The translations under genes were made by a program, and so were the position numbers. Under the pieces are notes generated by a model. It worked only from the letters and a program-made list of their open reading frames with translations, was not told the origin of the DNA and made no database searches. Source: Microvirga lupini (GTDB taxonomy: Bacteria > Pseudomonadota > Alphaproteobacteria > Rhizobiales > Beijerinckiaceae). Taken from it: a stretch of 64,000 bases of DNA. The stretch covers positions 682,001-746,000 of the forward strand of contig NZ_JACHWB010000002.1 in NCBI RefSeq assembly GCF_014191055.1, given 5' to 3'. Below, piece after piece: positions 63,639 through 64,000 of this stretch; positions within the stretch are counted from its first letter, which is position 1, and each line of letters opens with the position of its first letter.

Positions 63639-64000
63639 ATGCGTTCCTTCGTTCTTTCCGCTGCCCTGCTTCTCGCCGGGCTCGGCTCCGCACAGGCTCA
63701 GGATGCCGCCGCCGGCGAGAAGGTCTTTGCCCAATGCCGCGCCTGCCATCAGGTAGGCGAGAACGCCAAGAACGCGGTGGGCCCCGTGCTGAACGGGCTC
63801 TTCGGCCGCCACTCGGGATCGGTCGAGGGCTACAACTACTCCCCTGCCAACAAGAATTCCGGCATTACCTGGGATGAGCCCACGTTCCGGGAGTACATCC
63901 AGAACCCGCGGGCCAAGATCCCCGGCACCAAGATGGTCTATGCCGGCCTCAAGGATGAGCAGCGCATCAACGACCTCGTGGCCTATCTGAAGCAGTTTAA
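63639..64000 (+). CDS. Soluble c-type cytochrome (3' partial)
   Basis: At least 120 residues before the window ends; the last full codon ends at 63998 and no stop is reached. The signal peptide is MRSFVLSAALLLAGLGSAQA. The class I cytochrome c core follows: heme attachment CRACH near residues 34-38, HQVGENAKNAVGPVLNGLFGR, and the axial Met in KIPGTKMVYAGLKDEQ. The pattern matches mitochondrial-like cytochrome c2 of alphaproteobacteria, which shuttles electrons between bc1 complex and oxidase in the periplasm. AAAGGAG lies six bases before the ATG. Confidence 0.92.
   Translation, partial: MRSFVLSAALLLAGLGSAQAQDAAAGEKVFAQCRACHQVGENAKNAVGPVLNGLFGRHSGSVEGYNYSPANKNSGITWDEPTFREYIQNPRAKIPGTKMVYAGLKDEQRINDLVAYLKQF

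Noticed and set aside
63608..63877. 89-codon ORF near the right edge
   Set aside because: Out of frame with the true cytochrome c gene starting at 63639, which has a signal peptide and the CRACH heme motif.

Overview
The window is a gene-dense, high-GC stretch of an alphaproteobacterial chromosome. Gene content and order (HAD hydrolase-ribF-ileS-lspA-DUF3035-like-two M16 peptidases; hisS with hisZ-hisG; metNIQ; glcDEF; CIRCE-controlled groESL) point to the Hyphomicrobiales (Rhizobiales). A Methylobacteriaceae/Microvirga-like organism is my best guess, but that is an inference from gene content and short intergenic repeats, not from a marker gene. I found no rRNA, tRNA, CRISPR array, insertion sequence or prophage.

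Layout. 1-7.0 kb: two paralogous secreted calcium-binding (RTX) proteins, the first cut by the window edge, flank tadA, an rluB-like pseudouridine synthase with very long Arg/Gly/Asp-rich tails, and rsmD. 7.1-11.7 kb: zinc alcohol dehydrogenase, YghZ-type aldo/keto reductase, PilZ protein and endonuclease-type mutL. 12.2-15.2 kb: isocitrate lyase, then glucose-6-phosphate isomerase. 15.4-29.1 kb: the minus-strand block of two M16 peptidases, a DUF3035/BamF-like exported protein, lspA, ileS, ribF, a HAD hydrolase and a degenerate EAL protein. It is interrupted by a plus-strand trio (catalase-like, msrB, DUF3095).

29.2-37.6 kb: small metal-binding HMA protein, class III aminotransferase, a divergent TetR/YecD-like hydrolase pair with two matching operators, hisS, a Lys/Ala-rich protein, a 630-bp gap holding repeats and an SOS-type promoter, hisZ-hisG, and a META-domain protein. 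37.7-45.9 kb: YddA/SbmA-type ABC exporter, metNIQ, an orphan iron-type binding protein, a flavodoxin-family reductase, and a DkgA-type aldo/keto reductase. 46-50.2 kb: an operon of a secreted repeat protein, an ECF sigma factor and an anti-sigma factor with a candidate autoregulated promoter; an exported VOC protein; and a MarR/DoxX/GST stress locus with three repeated operators.

50.3-57.6 kb: groL-groES, MarR, PaaI thioesterase, EamA transporter, L,D-transpeptidase, DUF2076 protein, Nudix hydrolase, SDR. 57.7-64 kb: a 502-residue coiled-coil protein, glcD-glcE-glcF (glycolate oxidase) and the start of a soluble c-type cytochrome that runs off the right edge.

Common threads are envelope biogenesis (LspA, BamF-like, L,D-transpeptidase, SbmA-like exporter), oxidative or electrophile stress (MsrB, catalase-like, GST/DoxX, ECF pair, GroESL) and C2 metabolism (GlcDEF makes glyoxylate; isocitrate lyase is the glyoxylate-shunt entry). 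Most of the window is ordinary core genome. I did not find a clearly new system. The best leads are the promoter with an SOS box but no recognisable gene, the propeller-RTX paralog pair, the disordered-tail pseudouridine synthase, the coiled-coil protein, and three well-defined operator/promoter architectures. All annotation is from reading the sequence; no database search was run.
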